Source: Nodosilinea foveolarum (GTDB taxonomy: Bacteria; Cyanobacteriota; Cyanobacteriia; Phormidesmidales; Phormidesmidaceae). From it: DNA of 56,486 bases. The stretch spans positions 1 to 56,486 of the forward strand of contig QBMC01000009.1 in NCBI GenBank assembly GCA_003242035.1, in the 5' to 3' direction. Shown here in pieces: positions 34,012 through 43,510 of this stretch (positions are counted from its first letter, which is position 1; every line of letters begins with the position of its first letter). Both the position numbers and the translations under genes were made by a program. The notes beneath the pieces were generated by a model that saw only the letters and a program-made list of their open reading frames with translations, was not told where the DNA came from and searched no databases.

Positions 34012-36729
34012 ATGAGTAGTCCTCAAGAGCGCATCGTCCCCGCAGATCTGCGTAACGAGATGTCTCGGTCTTACCTCGAATACGCCATGAGCGTAATTGT
34101 AGGCCGCGCATTGCCAGATGCTAGGGACGGCCTCAAGCCTGTGCACAGACGCATCTTATACGCCATGCATGAGCTAGGACTCACTGCCGACCGTCCCTTT
34201 AGAAAATGCGCTCGCGTCGTCGGTGAAGTACTGGGTAAATACCACCCGCACGGCGACACCGCCGTATACGACGCCCTCGTGCGGATGGCCCAAAGCTTCT
34301 CCATGCGCCATCCGCTGATCAACGGCCACGGCAACTTTGGCTCTATCGACAACGATCCGCCAGCCGCTATGCGTTACACCGAGTCGCGCCTGCAAGCCCT
34401 AACCGGCGACTCTCTGCTACAAGACATCGAAGCTGAAACTGTCGATTTTGCCGACAACTTCGACGGCTCCCAGCAAGAACCCGTGGTCATGCCCGCGCGG
34501 ATTCCGCAGCTACTGGTTAACGGCTCTTCGGGTATTGCTGTCGGCATGGCCACCAACATTCCGCCGCACAACTTGGGCGAAATTATCGACGGCCTCGTTG
34601 CCCTCATCGACAACCCCGAACTCACCAGCACCGATCTGATGGCGTTCATTCCAGGGCCAGACTTCCCCACTGGCGCACAGATCATTGGCTCTCAGGGCAT
34701 TCTAGACGCCTACACCACCGGGCGCGGCTCGGTCATTATGCGCGGCGTGGCCACCATCGAAACGCAGGCCAACAGAGGCCGCCCCGACCGTGAAACCATC
34801 ATCATCACCGAGCTGCCTTACCAGACTAATAAGGCGGCGCTGATCGAAAAGATTGCTGATCTAGTCAACGATCTTAAGCTAGGTGGCATTTCTGATATTC
34901 GAGACGAGAGCGATCGCGACGGGATGCGCATCGTCATCGAACTCAAGCGCGACGCCTATCCCAAAGTTGTGCTCAACAACCTCTACAAGCAGACGCCGCT
35001 GCAAAACAACTTTGGCGTCAACATGCTAGCCATCGTCAACGGCGAGCCACAGTTGTTAACGCTGCGCGAATTCCTCCAGGTTTTCCTCGACTTCCGCATC
35101 GAAACCATTGAGCGCCGCACCCGCTACCAGTTGCGCAAAGCCCAAGAGCGCGATCACCTGTTGCAGGGCTACCTGATTGCGCTAGATAATCTAGATGCCG
35201 TGATTGCCTTAATTCGCGGGTCGGCTGACGCAGCTACAGCCAAAACCGAACTAATTGAATCGTACGGGTTTTCTTCTGTGCAGGCAGACGCCATTTTGCA
35301 AATGCAGCTCCGTCGCCTCACCGCCCTAGAATCTGGAAAGATTCAGATGGAACACGAAGAATTAACGGCGAGGATTACTGACTTAGAAGACATTTTGGCT
35401 AACCGCAGCCGCATCCTAACCATCATTAAAGAAGAAGTGCTGCAAATTCGCAGTGCCCACGCCGACGAGCGTCGCACCGTCATTGGTCAAGATGACAACA
35501 ACCTCTCCGACATCTCTTTAATCGCCAACGAGCAGGTAGCCATCCTGGTCACCGAAAACGGCTACATTAAGCGGATGCGAGTAGACACCTTCGAGGCGCA
35601 AAACCGAGCCACCCGAGGAAAGTCCGGCACCAAAATGAAAGATGACGATGGCATTGAGCATTTTGTCACTTGCTGCACCCACGACCACATTATTTTCTTC
35701 ACGGACAGAGGCGTTTCCTACTCCTTGCGGGCCTACCAAATTCCTGAAAGCTCCCGTACCGCCAAGGGCTACCCGCTGGTGCAAATGCTGCCGATTCCCA
35801 AAGAAGAAAAAGTCACCTCTGTGATTGGCGTCAGCGAGTTCAGCGACGACGAGTATCTGGTCATGCTCACGCAGGGCGGCTTCATCAAAAAGACCGCGCT
35901 TTCTGCCTTTAGCCGCATTCGTACCAATGGCCTGATTGCCATCTCGCTCGAAGAGGGCGACGAGCTGCGGTGGGTACGCGGGGCTAGATCTGCAGATAGC
36001 GTCCTGATTGGCTCTCAAAAAGGCATGACGATTCACTTTAAGACCGACCACAAGCAGCTCCGCCCGCTGGGTAGACCGACTAAGGGCGTCCGCGCCATGT
36101 CGCTAAGAGACGGCGATAAAATCATCAGCATGGACATTCTTTCCTCGCAGGTGGTTGAAGCCATTGAAAATGCCGCTGAGGGAGCAGAAGACATCACGGC
36201 AGACATGGGGCCTTGGGCGTTGGTCGTCGCTGCCGGGGGCTTGGGCAAACGTGTTCCGGTCTCAAATTTCCGCCTACAGAACCGGGCAGGTATGGGCCTA
36301 GTGGCGATTAAGTTCCGCAGTGACGACGATGAGTTAGTCGCGCTGCGGATTGCTGAACCAGACGATGAACTGATGATTGTCAGCGCTCGGGGCGTGATTA
36401 TGCGTCAGTCAGTGAATGCAATTTCGATTCAGTCGCGGATGGCAACCGGGGTGCAGTTGCAAAGGCTAGATAGTGACGATGCGATCGCTGCTGTTGCCCT
36501 CGTCCCTCATCTAGACGAAGACGAAAATGCCCTGCCTTCAGAGGAAGTCGCTGAGGCGATCGCCGAAACCATCGCCGAAGCCGAAATCATCGAAGAGCTA
36601 GACGAAAGCGACGTAGAAGTTCCGACCATTGTCAGCGAAGCGGTTGAGGATGCCGTCGCTGAGACAGAGGCGATCATAACGGCTCAGGAAAACACGGGAG
36701 ACGGAACCGATTTAGAAGCTACCGACTAA
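34012..36729 (+). CDS. gyrA: DNA gyrase subunit A
   Basis: 905 residues from the ATG at 34012 ([13 protein letters not shown]), with CCTGGAG upstream. The frame is open further up to 33841 but that part has no family support. Residues 10-500 are the breakage-reunion domain with [18 protein letters not shown] (quinolone region) and [10 protein letters not shown], whose Tyr attacks DNA. The C-terminal six-bladed domain follows, with the gyrase box in the cyanobacterial form [10 protein letters not shown] and five related blades (for example [12 protein letters not shown]). The last 80 residues form an acidic tail rich in Glu and Ala. GyrA forms gyrase with GyrB, which is not encoded in this window. 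The gyrA assignment over parC rests on the QNRATRG box and my memory of the Synechocystis protein. Confidence 0.94.
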   Translation: MSSPQERIVPADLRNEMSRSYLEYAMSVIVGRALPDARDGLKPVHRRILYAMHELGLTADRPFRKCARVVGEVLGKYHPHGDTAVYDALVRMAQSFSMRHPLINGHGNFGSIDNDPPAAMRYTESRLQALTGDSLLQDIEAETVDFADNFDGSQQEPVVMPARIPQLLVNGSSGIAVGMATNIPPHNLGEIIDGLVALIDNPELTSTDLMAFIPGPDFPTGAQIIGSQGILDAYTTGRGSVIMRGVATIETQANRGRPDRETIIITELPYQTNKAALIEKIADLVNDLKLGGISDIRDESDRDGMRIVIELKRDAYPKVVLNNLYKQTPLQNNFGVNMLAIVNGEPQLLTLREFLQVFLDFRIETIERRTRYQLRKAQERDHLLQGYLIALDNLDAVIALIRGSADAATAKTELIESYGFSSVQADAILQMQLRRLTALESGKIQMEHEELTARITDLEDILANRSRILTIIKEEVLQIRSAHADERRTVIGQDDNNLSDISLIANEQVAILVTENGYIKRMRVDTFEAQNRATRGKSGTKMKDDDGIEHFVTCCTHDHIIFFTDRGVSYSLRAYQIPESSRTAKGYPLVQMLPIPKEEKVTSVIGVSEFSDDEYLVMLTQGGFIKKTALSAFSRIRTNGLIAISLEEGDELRWVRGARSADSVLIGSQKGMTIHFKTDHKQLRPLGRPTKGVRAMSLRDGDKIISMDILSSQVVEAIENAAEGAEDITADMGPWALVVAAGGLGKRVPVSNFRLQNRAGMGLVAIKFRSDDDELVALRIAEPDDELMIVSARGVIMRQSVNAISIQSRMATGVQLQRLDSDDAIAAVALVPHLDEDENALPSEEVAEAIAETIAEAEIIEELDESDVEVPTIVSEAVEDAVAETEAIITAQENTGDGTDLEATD

Positions 36730-36817
36730 CTAGCAGATTAAGTCAAATTAGCCTCAAGTTTAGCCTCAGTCGAATGCGTTTCAGTTGAGTGTAGCGTTCG
36801 GCCCGATAGCACAGCCC

Positions 36818-36860
36818 AAAGACTGTGAGGATCACATTTGTTGACCTCACAGTCTTTTTT
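36818..36860 (+). terminator. intrinsic terminator of gyrA
   Basis: AAAGACTGTGAGG (36818-36830) pairs with CCTCACAGTCTTT, and six T in total close the hairpin (to 36860). It begins 89 bp beyond the gyrA stop. Confidence 0.9.
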
Positions 36861-37074
36861 GTTAAAAGGTCATAGAGTTGCGGATCAACTGCCTATCGGT
36901 AGATGTGCATTGACACTCTTTCGTAGTTTTGTTAACACAATTCATTAATCCGGACAGTTTTTCCGTGAAAATCACACGAACGCTGTACCCTTGTTTCTTA
37001 ATCAGCAAATGTCTATGAAATTTCGTTGATTTAACTGATACTAGCTACGCTCAACAACTTTACTACTCTCGAAT
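36861..37074. other. intergenic region with a third copy of the sRNA motif
   Basis: AACT, seven other bases, then GGTAGATGTGCATTGACA (36887-36915) resemble AACTGGTAGATGCACC(T/C)TGA(T/C) in the tandem sRNA-like units near 27.1 kb. No terminator hairpin follows here. Downstream comes the promoter region of the next plus-strand gene. The match could be chance. Confidence 0.3.
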
Positions 37075-38886
37075 ATGACACCTCTAATACCTTCCTTAGA
37101 AACGGGTATCAGCTTATTTAGGCCAGGTTCTTCGCAGATCCTTGCCCAAGCGACTACCACCGTTACTACCGCTCCAACCACTTCATTTGGTTCGTTTATT
37201 CAGAACATCACCGCCTCTTTACCAACGATAGTTGGGGCGCTTGTCGTTCTTATCGGCGGTCTGATTCTCGCTTGGCTAGCCGCTTGGATTGTCAAGAGTC
37301 TGCTGCGTAAAACAACTATTGATGACCGCATCGCGGCTTCTATCACAGGCCGCCCCGCTGGTGATATGCCAGTGGAGAAATGGGTTAGCACCGCTGTTTT
37401 TTGGATCATTGCGATACTCGCGCTCGCAGGTTTTTTAGAGGCGCTCAATCTAACGGCAGTCTCTAGACCGATTAACGATGCGATCGCTACTGTCCTGTCG
37501 TACATTCCTCGCATTTTCAGCGCAGCCGCTCTAATTGCTGTCGCTTGGGCGATCGCCACGCTAGTCAAGAGTATCGTCACCAAAGGCTTAGAAAGCTTTC
37601 ATCTTGACGACAGATTGGCAGAAAATACAGGCGTCGATCCTAGAGAGAATTCAGTTCAAATCAACGAGACGCTAGGCAATGCGGCCTACTGGTTCGTTTT
37701 CCTACTGTTTCTACCCCTTATTCTCAACTCATTAGACCTAACCGGACTGCTAGAACCCGTCAACGGCCTAATCAATCAATTTCTAGCAGCCATTCCTCAG
37801 ATTCTAAAGGCCGCGCTCATCTTCGGGGCCGGTTGGCTCATTGCCAAGATTGTCAGAGGCATCGTTACCAGTCTGTTAGCGGCCACTGGCATAGATGGCA
37901 TAGGTCACAGAGTAGGACTCTCTAGAAGCCTCTCTGGTCCTGGAATGTCCTTATCTGGGCTACTAGGCACGGTTGCCTATGCCCTGATTTTGCTAGCCGC
38001 CGGTATCTCTGCCCTAGAAGCCCTAAACATCGCTGCAATCTCCCGACCTGCTGTAGCTATGCTGCAACAGATTCTTAACTTCATTCCGCTACTGCTAGCA
38101 GCGGGTCTGGTACTAGCCCTGTTCTACTTCATTGGTCAGTTCGTTAAGGATCTGGTCTCTAGTCTGCTCTCTAGCGTCGGGTTTGATGGCATTCTAGAGT
38201 CACTAGGACTGCCAGACATCGGCGGCGGTTCAACCAATTCTCCAGCTTCTACAACCACATCTTCCCCAACCCCCTACCGCCCGTCGTCAACCACCACCAT
38301 TCAGCCGACAATGGGAGAGACGACCCTTCAGTCTCCGACTGGCAGCACTTATTCCTCCACTGGCACGAGTGGCGCTGCTTACGACCCCAATGCCACCAGC
38401 AGCTCTAGCAGCACATCTGGGATGGATCCCTCTAGTGCGATCGCGAGTTCTCAGTCTCCTTCCGAGGTAGCGGGTGTCGTTGCGCTAGTCGGCGTCATGC
38501 TATTTGGCGCGGTCACCGCAACCGAAATTCTTCAGCTCACGCAGCTCACGCTAATTGTGCGCGCCGTCATGGAGATTGCCGGTCAAGTCCTCATCGCTAT
38601 GGTCATCCTAGCGATCGGGCTGTATGTTGCTAACCTAGCTTACCGTTTGATCCAGAGCAGCGGCACTAGCTCGTCTGGGCTACTCGCTCAAATTGCTAGA
38701 GCAGCCATTTTGTTCTTGGTAGGTGCGATGGCACTTGGCCAGGTCAATATCGCCCCAGGTATTGTAAATCTTGCCTTTGGACTGCTGTTGGGTGCTGTTG
38801 CCGTCGCGATCGCTATTGCCTTTGGTTTGGGCGGTCGAGAAGTTGCCAACGAGCAGCTCAAAAAGTGGGTCAATAAAGTAAAGTAA
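37075..38886 (+). CDS. conserved-TM-helix repeat protein, mechanosensitive-channel-like
   Basis: 603 residues. Many membrane helices are arranged in repeats: IVGALVVLIGGLILAWLAAW, then IPRIFSAAALIAVAWAIATL, then IPQILKAALIFGAGWLIAKI and IPLLLAAGLVLALFYFIGQF. Each repeat ends in the pattern (I/V)-(R/K/V)-x-(I/L)-(V/L)-(T/S)-x-(L/G). These are the 'conserved TM helix' units of cyanobacterial mechanosensitive-type proteins. Residues about 385-460 are a Ser/Thr/Pro-rich linker. A last membrane block (460-595) ends AFGLGGREVANEQLKKWV, the GGRE-type motif that precedes the beta domain of MscS proteins, but the beta domain is absent. It is probably a membrane channel-like protein; gating is unknown. 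Confidence 0.85.
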   Translation: MTPLIPSLETGISLFRPGSSQILAQATTTVTTAPTTSFGSFIQNITASLPTIVGALVVLIGGLILAWLAAWIVKSLLRKTTIDDRIAASITGRPAGDMPVEKWVSTAVFWIIAILALAGFLEALNLTAVSRPINDAIATVLSYIPRIFSAAALIAVAWAIATLVKSIVTKGLESFHLDDRLAENTGVDPRENSVQINETLGNAAYWFVFLLFLPLILNSLDLTGLLEPVNGLINQFLAAIPQILKAALIFGAGWLIAKIVRGIVTSLLAATGIDGIGHRVGLSRSLSGPGMSLSGLLGTVAYALILLAAGISALEALNIAAISRPAVAMLQQILNFIPLLLAAGLVLALFYFIGQFVKDLVSSLLSSVGFDGILESLGLPDIGGGSTNSPASTTTSSPTPYRPSSTTTIQPTMGETTLQSPTGSTYSSTGTSGAAYDPNATSSSSSTSGMDPSSAIASSQSPSEVAGVVALVGVMLFGAVTATEILQLTQLTLIVRAVMEIAGQVLIAMVILAIGLYVANLAYRLIQSSGTSSSGLLAQIARAAILFLVGAMALGQVNIAPGIVNLAFGLLLGAVAVAIAIAFGLGGREVANEQLKKWVNKVK

Positions 38887-38917
38887 CCGCTCAACGCTAA
38901 GTCTCAGAATCTAACTC

Positions 38918-38960
38918 AAAGCGGCCCGCAGTTCAGAACTTTCTGACTGCGGGCCGCTTT
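38918..38960 (+). terminator. very strong intrinsic terminator
   Basis: AAAGCGGCCCGCAGT (38918-38932) pairs with ACTGCGGGCCGCTTT (38946-38960), extended by TCAGA/TCTGA inside. It follows the membrane protein gene by 31 bp. Confidence 0.85.
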
Positions 38961-39086
38961 ATCAGCTCTCAGCGCGCTTGTACTGTCTAGATTCCTTCCG
39001 CTTCGATACAATATCAGCAACCGGACCGCAATCTAGACCAAGCGCTAGCCGGTGAGACATCCTTTTACTAACGGCTAATTCACATC

Positions 39087-39293
39087 ATGAAAAGCGAAGA
39101 TCTCGCGAAATATATAGAAGATACCGACGGCATGGGAAAGCCTTGGCTACTGCTCCAGCTACGGCTAGCTAAACTCAAAGAACGACGAAACGAACTCAGC
39201 ACTGAAGAGTTCAACGAACAGCTCGCTGAACTGCACGAAGCGCTGATGAAATTAGGTGAATGGTGGGTTGGACAAGAGCAAGACGTCTTTTAA
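39087..39293 (+). CDS. small conserved protein of unknown function
   Basis: 68 residues: MKSEDLAKYIEDTDGMGKPW, then LLLQLRLAKLKERRNELST, then EEFNEQLAELHEALMKLGEW. It is entirely helical and strongly amphipathic, with a probable coiled coil (20-60) and an aromatic end (GEWWVGQEQDVF). No membrane span. The composition suggests a regulatory or scaffold peptide, but I cannot name the family. It lies 45 bp before ppk on the same strand, so the two may be co-transcribed. Confidence 0.75.
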   Translation: MKSEDLAKYIEDTDGMGKPWLLLQLRLAKLKERRNELSTEEFNEQLAELHEALMKLGEWWVGQEQDVF

Positions 39294-39338
39294 GTATTTT
39301 TCTAAGTATCCGATTTCTGGACATAGATTTTCAAACCC

Positions 39339-41624
39339 ATGAGTAAAGCTTCCAACGACTCCAAAAGCAACCGTCAGCTAGAAACCAAATCAGACGCCAA
39401 AGAAAAAGAAAAAAAGGACGGCAAGGCGGACAGTCAAAGTAGTCGAAAAAACGACAGCGAGCCAGAAGACGACTCAACGCAAGCTGCCGCCACTCGCGCG
39501 AGCGAAAAAATTCAGATCAACAATCCCAGATGGTATCTCAGCCGAGAACTAAGCTGGTTAGAGTTTAACCGTCGGGTCCTTCACGAAGCGCTAGATAACC
39601 GCACGCCCCTTATAGAGCGACTAAAATTTCTCGCTATCTTCAGCTCAAACCTGGACGAATACTTTATGGTGCGCGTGGCCGTCATCAAACAGCAAATCGA
39701 AGCCGAAGTCGATAAGCGGACGCCTGATGGCCGCACCCCAACAGAACAGCTTCGAGATATCGGTAAACGACTGCGCCCCATGATTGGGCAAGCTCACCAG
39801 TTCTTTCAGAACGACTTGCGACCTCAGCTACCAGACCACGGCATCTACCTGCTAGACTATGCCGATCTCAATACAGAACAACAGGGCTACCTCAACCGAT
39901 ACTTCAAAGAGCAGGTGTTTCCTGTCCTCACGCCCCTCGCTGTGGATTCGGGGCATCCTTTTCCCTACATTTCTAATCTTAGTCTTAACCTCGCCGTCGA
40001 AATTCAGGAAACAGACGCCACTGAATCTCACTTCGCCCGCGTAAAAGTTCCTAAAGTGCTGCCCAGGTTCGTTCAGCTTCCGTCTAAGTTATGCCCTAAA
40101 ATGCCAGCCGAAGCAGGCGCTAAGCCAGCCGCCGCTCATTGGGCCGGGGTTCCTATGGAACAAGTCATCTCGCACAATATTGCGGCCCTTTTCTCTGGCA
40201 TGGAAGTTAAAGACTGCTACCCCTTCCGCATCACCCGCAATGCGGATCTCTCTGTAGAAGAAGACGACGCCGATGACTTAATGCTAGCTATCGAGCAGGA
40301 GCTACGCAAGCGCAGAATTGGCGGCTCGGTTGTCCGACTAGAGATAGAAGCTGGGATGGATGCTGGGATGCGGACGACCCTGATGAACGAGCTTAAAATT
40401 CAGGAAAAAGACGTTTACGAAATTGAAAGCCCCCTGGGTCTAGCTGATTTGATTAGCTTCATGAGCCTGCCCTTGCCTGATCTGAAGGACAAGCATTGGA
40501 CCGCCGTCACCTCTCCCTCATGGAAAGCAGCCATTAATGAAGAAGGCAGTAACGTATTTTCGATGATTCGACGGCGCGATCGCCTAGTTCATCATCCCTA
40601 CGACTCTTTCACTAACTCTGTCCAGGCATTCATCACCCAAGCGGCTAGCGACCCGAGCGTCCTCGCGATCAAGATAACGCTATACCGCACTTCTGGCGAT
40701 TCCCCTATCGTCAACGCGCTGGTAAAAGCTGCTGAAAATGGCAAGCAGGTAGTCGCCCTTGTAGAACTAAAGGCTCGCTTCGACGAGGAAAATAATATCA
40801 ACTGGGCCAGAACCCTAGAGCGGGCGGGCGTCCACGTTGTCTACGGACTGCTAAATCTCAAAACCCATACCAAAGTATCTTTAGTCGTCCGTCGCGAAGA
40901 GGAAAAGATTCGTCGCTATGTCCATATTGGCACCGGCAACTACAATCCCAAAACGGCTCGTCTATATACCGATTTAGGACTAATGAGCTGCCGCGAAGAA
41001 CTCGGCACCGATTTAACCGATCTGTTCAATTATCTCACTGGCTATTCTAAACAGCAGGACTATCAAAAGCTGTTGATTGCACCGGCTAGCTTGCGATCGC
41101 AGATGACCGAATTTATTCGAGAAGAAGCGGCGATCGCCGAAAGTGGCCAACCTGGACGCATCATCGTCAAAATGAACGCCTTGGTCGATCCTAAAATCAT
41201 TGCCGAACTCTATAAAGCCTCTCAAGCGGGCGTAGAAATAGATTTGATCATTCGGGGGATTTGCTGTCTGCGTCCTGGCATTATAGGCATCAGCGAAAAC
41301 ATCCGAGTTACCAGCGTAATTGGCCGCTTTCTCGAACATTCCCGCATCTTTTATTTCCACAACGATGGCGACGAACGCTACTACATTGGTTCTGCCGACT
41401 GGATGCCTCGAAACTTAGATCGCCGAGTGGAGGCCCTAGTTCCCATTGAGGAGCCTTCTCTTAGAACCCGGCTTTCAGAGCTAATGCAAATTTGCATGGA
41501 CGACAACCGTCAAGCCTGGGAAATGAGGTCAGACGGCACTTACGAACAGCGGCAGCCAAAAAAGGGTGAACCCAATCGTAGCACTCACAAAATCATGATG
41601 AAAAAGGCGCTGGCCCGAAGATAA
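39339..41624 (+). CDS. ppk1: polyphosphate kinase 1
   Basis: 761 residues. The first 60 are charged and disordered (Lys, Asp, Ser). NPRWYLSRELSWLEFNRRVL starts the N-terminal ATP-binding domain. YRTSGDSPIVNALVKAAENG and LKTHTKVSLVVRREEEKIRR hold one catalytic His region (the H in KTHTK). The conserved VHIGTGNYNPKTARLYTDLG follows, and FYFHNDGDERYYIGSADWMP carries the C-terminal active-site block. The enzyme makes polyphosphate from ATP, stored as granules. Length and motifs are normal. The last 40 residues are basic (HKIMMKKALARR). Confidence 0.97.
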   Translation: MSKASNDSKSNRQLETKSDAKEKEKKDGKADSQSSRKNDSEPEDDSTQAAATRASEKIQINNPRWYLSRELSWLEFNRRVLHEALDNRTPLIERLKFLAIFSSNLDEYFMVRVAVIKQQIEAEVDKRTPDGRTPTEQLRDIGKRLRPMIGQAHQFFQNDLRPQLPDHGIYLLDYADLNTEQQGYLNRYFKEQVFPVLTPLAVDSGHPFPYISNLSLNLAVEIQETDATESHFARVKVPKVLPRFVQLPSKLCPKMPAEAGAKPAAAHWAGVPMEQVISHNIAALFSGMEVKDCYPFRITRNADLSVEEDDADDLMLAIEQELRKRRIGGSVVRLEIEAGMDAGMRTTLMNELKIQEKDVYEIESPLGLADLISFMSLPLPDLKDKHWTAVTSPSWKAAINEEGSNVFSMIRRRDRLVHHPYDSFTNSVQAFITQAASDPSVLAIKITLYRTSGDSPIVNALVKAAENGKQVVALVELKARFDEENNINWARTLERAGVHVVYGLLNLKTHTKVSLVVRREEEKIRRYVHIGTGNYNPKTARLYTDLGLMSCREELGTDLTDLFNYLTGYSKQQDYQKLLIAPASLRSQMTEFIREEAAIAESGQPGRIIVKMNALVDPKIIAELYKASQAGVEIDLIIRGICCLRPGIIGISENIRVTSVIGRFLEHSRIFYFHNDGDERYYIGSADWMPRNLDRRVEALVPIEEPSLRTRLSELMQICMDDNRQAWEMRSDGTYEQRQPKKGEPNRSTHKIMMKKALARR

Positions 41625-41638
41625 TCTACAGAGATAAT

Positions 41639-41854
41639 CTACTCAAACTTTTCTAACTGATCTAACTTCAACCAGGCGTTAGGCGTGGGCACCCGGCCAA
41701 ACTTCACCAGCGCATAGTCATCGCGAGTGTCTAAGATTTCGCCCTTCGTATCGAACACATACTTAGAAAGACGGCGATCGCTCGCTTGGGCTTCTAGGCT
41801 GTTCTCAAACTTGTCCTTCACCAGCCGGACAAAATCGCCTTTCTTTACGGGCAT
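41639..41854 (-). CDS. ndhO: NAD(P)H-quinone oxidoreductase subunit O
   Basis: 71 residues: [20 protein letters not shown], then [20 protein letters not shown], then [20 protein letters not shown]. This is the complete NdhO pattern (VKKGD, the ENSLEA box, ALVKFG, PTPN-x-WL). NdhO is a small cytoplasmic-side subunit of the cyanobacterial NDH-1 complex that regulates its activity in cyclic electron flow and CO2 uptake. It converges with ppk with 14 bp between stops. No other ndh subunit gene is adjacent, which is usual for ndhO. Confidence 0.95.
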   Translation of the reverse strand: MPVKKGDFVRLVKDKFENSLEAQASDRRLSKYVFDTKGEILDTRDDYALVKFGRVPTPNAWLKLDQLEKFE

Positions 41855-41915
41855 AGCTCAACTGCGCTCCACTCAACGTTTGCTACGGCTTATTGTATCG
41901 CCTCTCAATTACGAT

Positions 41916-42824
41916 TTACCGCTGACATTTTGGGCAATAATGCGCTGAGCGTCCGGCCAGCTTTAATCGTACAATTTCGCTACCGCAGATTCGGCAAGGC
42001 TCGCCCTCACGGTTATACACCCAGGCAACGCCGCCATAGTTGCCATTAGTTCCATGCACATCTCTAAAATCGCTAAACGTGGTGCCGCCTGCTTCTATGC
42101 TGGTTTTTAGCACCTGCTGAATGGCCTCATGCAGCCGGGTAATTCTTTTTTGACCCAGGCGATCACACATCACCTTCGGACGAATGCCGCTCAAAAACAG
42201 CGCTTCATCCGCATAAATATTACCTATCCCCGCCACCAGCTTCTGATCGAGCAGCGCATTCTTAATCGGTCGCTTTCGACCCTTGAGCGCCCCAGCCAAA
42301 TACTTCGCCGAAAAATCCTTAGAAAAAGGCTCCGGCCCTAGCCGCGTCAGCCCGGTCATCACAGACTCTATCGCTCGCTCAGGCGGCACCCACCACAGCC
42401 GACCAAACGTCCGCTGATCAACATAACGCAGCTCCCGATTACCGTCAAAAAACAGCCTTACCCGGCAGTGCGACCGCACCGGTTCGGCTCTATCAACCCA
42501 CAGTAGCTGCCCGGTCATCCTAAGATGCACACCCAACCAGCCAGCAGCTTTATTATCTTCACTGTCCTGATTGGCCGAACTGTCTACAGGAGCATTCACG
42601 CCAGCACCCGCAGAGCCTGCTCGCCGCAGCTCAGCCATCAAATATTTACCGCGTCGGTGCCAGCCATCAATCCAGACACCCGTTACACCCGCCAAAAAAT
42701 CATCAGCCAGCTCAGGAAACTCAACAGTACGCGCTAAACATACTTCGCCTCCTCGAACTGGCTGATTAAGCGAGACTCGGTTAAGTCCCAAACGGACGGT
42801 TTCTACCTCAGGTAATTCAGGCAT
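41916..42824 (-). CDS. mutM: formamidopyrimidine-DNA glycosylase (Fpg/MutM)
   Basis: 302 residues. MPELPEVETVRLGL is the catalytic N-terminus (Pro at position 2, Glu at 3). YLMAELRRAGSAGAG is followed by an insertion. GVHLRMTGQLLW carries the conserved Met and Gly, NALLDQKLVAGIGNIYADEA is the helix-two-turn-helix, and a zinc finger with CRICG and HYCPKCQR ends the protein. It removes 8-oxoguanine and formamidopyrimidine from DNA. An insertion near residues 70-95, rich in Ala, Gly, Ser and Asn, makes it about 20-30 residues longer than bacterial MutM of usual size. Confidence 0.96.
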   Translation of the reverse strand: MPELPEVETVRLGLNRVSLNQPVRGGEVCLARTVEFPELADDFLAGVTGVWIDGWHRRGKYLMAELRRAGSAGAGVNAPVDSSANQDSEDNKAAGWLGVHLRMTGQLLWVDRAEPVRSHCRVRLFFDGNRELRYVDQRTFGRLWWVPPERAIESVMTGLTRLGPEPFSKDFSAKYLAGALKGRKRPIKNALLDQKLVAGIGNIYADEALFLSGIRPKVMCDRLGQKRITRLHEAIQQVLKTSIEAGGTTFSDFRDVHGTNGNYGGVAWVYNREGEPCRICGSEIVRLKLAGRSAHYCPKCQR

Positions 42825-42869
42825 TATTCAACCTGCAATCCTTTAGTTAGATTCCTACCGCATTGCCTA

Positions 42870-43175
42870 CTACTTTGTATTGTCACCTTCGCCAGGAATC
42901 TTACCCTCAGCTACGTTCGTCACTTTACTAGTGCCCTTCTTATTCTTAGAAGAAAGCGCACCCGCCGCTGCCGACTTCTTAGGCGGCGCTTCGACTTCTA
43001 CCAGCTCCGACTCTGCAAAGTTGTTGGTATTCACGCCTGCATAATTCACCAAACCAAAGCGCACTACCACAGGGTATTTAATCCCACTTTGATCAACTGA
43101 AGCTACCGAGCCAACTTGGCGGAACCAGTAGGACTCAGGACGAAGAATTCTAACCTTAGAACCACGCTGAACCAT
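42870..43175 (-). CDS. psaE: photosystem I reaction centre subunit IV (PsaE) with a long C-terminal tail
   Basis: 101 residues from the ATG at 43175 ([10 protein letters not shown]); six further upstream codons are open. [20 protein letters not shown], then SVASVDQ, then [20 protein letters not shown] and [11 protein letters not shown] form the complete SH3-like PsaE fold (first ~66 residues). After APPKK comes about 35 residues rich in Lys, Ala, Gly and Ser ([16 protein letters not shown] and onward) not present in typical 66-76-residue PsaE. PsaE binds the cytoplasmic face of photosystem I and helps ferredoxin docking and cyclic flow. Its role there is established; the function of the tail is unknown. 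Confidence 0.95.
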   Translation of the reverse strand: MVQRGSKVRILRPESYWFRQVGSVASVDQSGIKYPVVVRFGLVNYAGVNTNNFAESELVEVEAPPKKSAAAGALSSKNKKGTSKVTNVAEGKIPGEGDNTK

Positions 43176-43424
43176 GAATACTAACCCTCTCAAAAATGTT
43201 AGACAAAAGACGCTTGCCTCAGCTCGCCTTTAGCGTCACTAAATAGGCTAACCAAAGAGCTACTTGCTATCAAGATTACTACTCCGAGCGGCTTTGAACT
43301 CATTTTTACGGTTTAAGTTTTATTGCTGACAAACGATAACTTTTACTAAGCCAACCCAGTTATTCCTCTCGCCATTCCTCAAAACCTCAAGGTGCCGCCA
43401 AAACTCAAACACCCTCTAAACAAA

Positions 43425-43456
43425 AGAAAGCTGCTAGGCAGTCCTAACAGCTTTCT
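43425..43456. terminator. hairpin terminator downstream of the PilP-like gene
   Basis: AGAAAGCTGCTAGG (43425-43438) pairs with CCTAACAGCTTTCT (43443-43456), a 14-bp stem with a 4-base loop. TTTTG follows on the minus strand. It lies 55 bp beyond the gene's stop and separates it from psaE. Confidence 0.75.
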
Positions 43457-43510
43457 ATCTAAAGAATTATTCTTAAAGTACGTCTATCAAGATGATCTCC
43501 AAAAGAATCA

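Noticed and set aside
35518-36051. 177-codon antisense frame within gyrA
   Set aside because: The gyrA frame here is fully conserved in family terms; the antisense frame is a codon-bias shadow.
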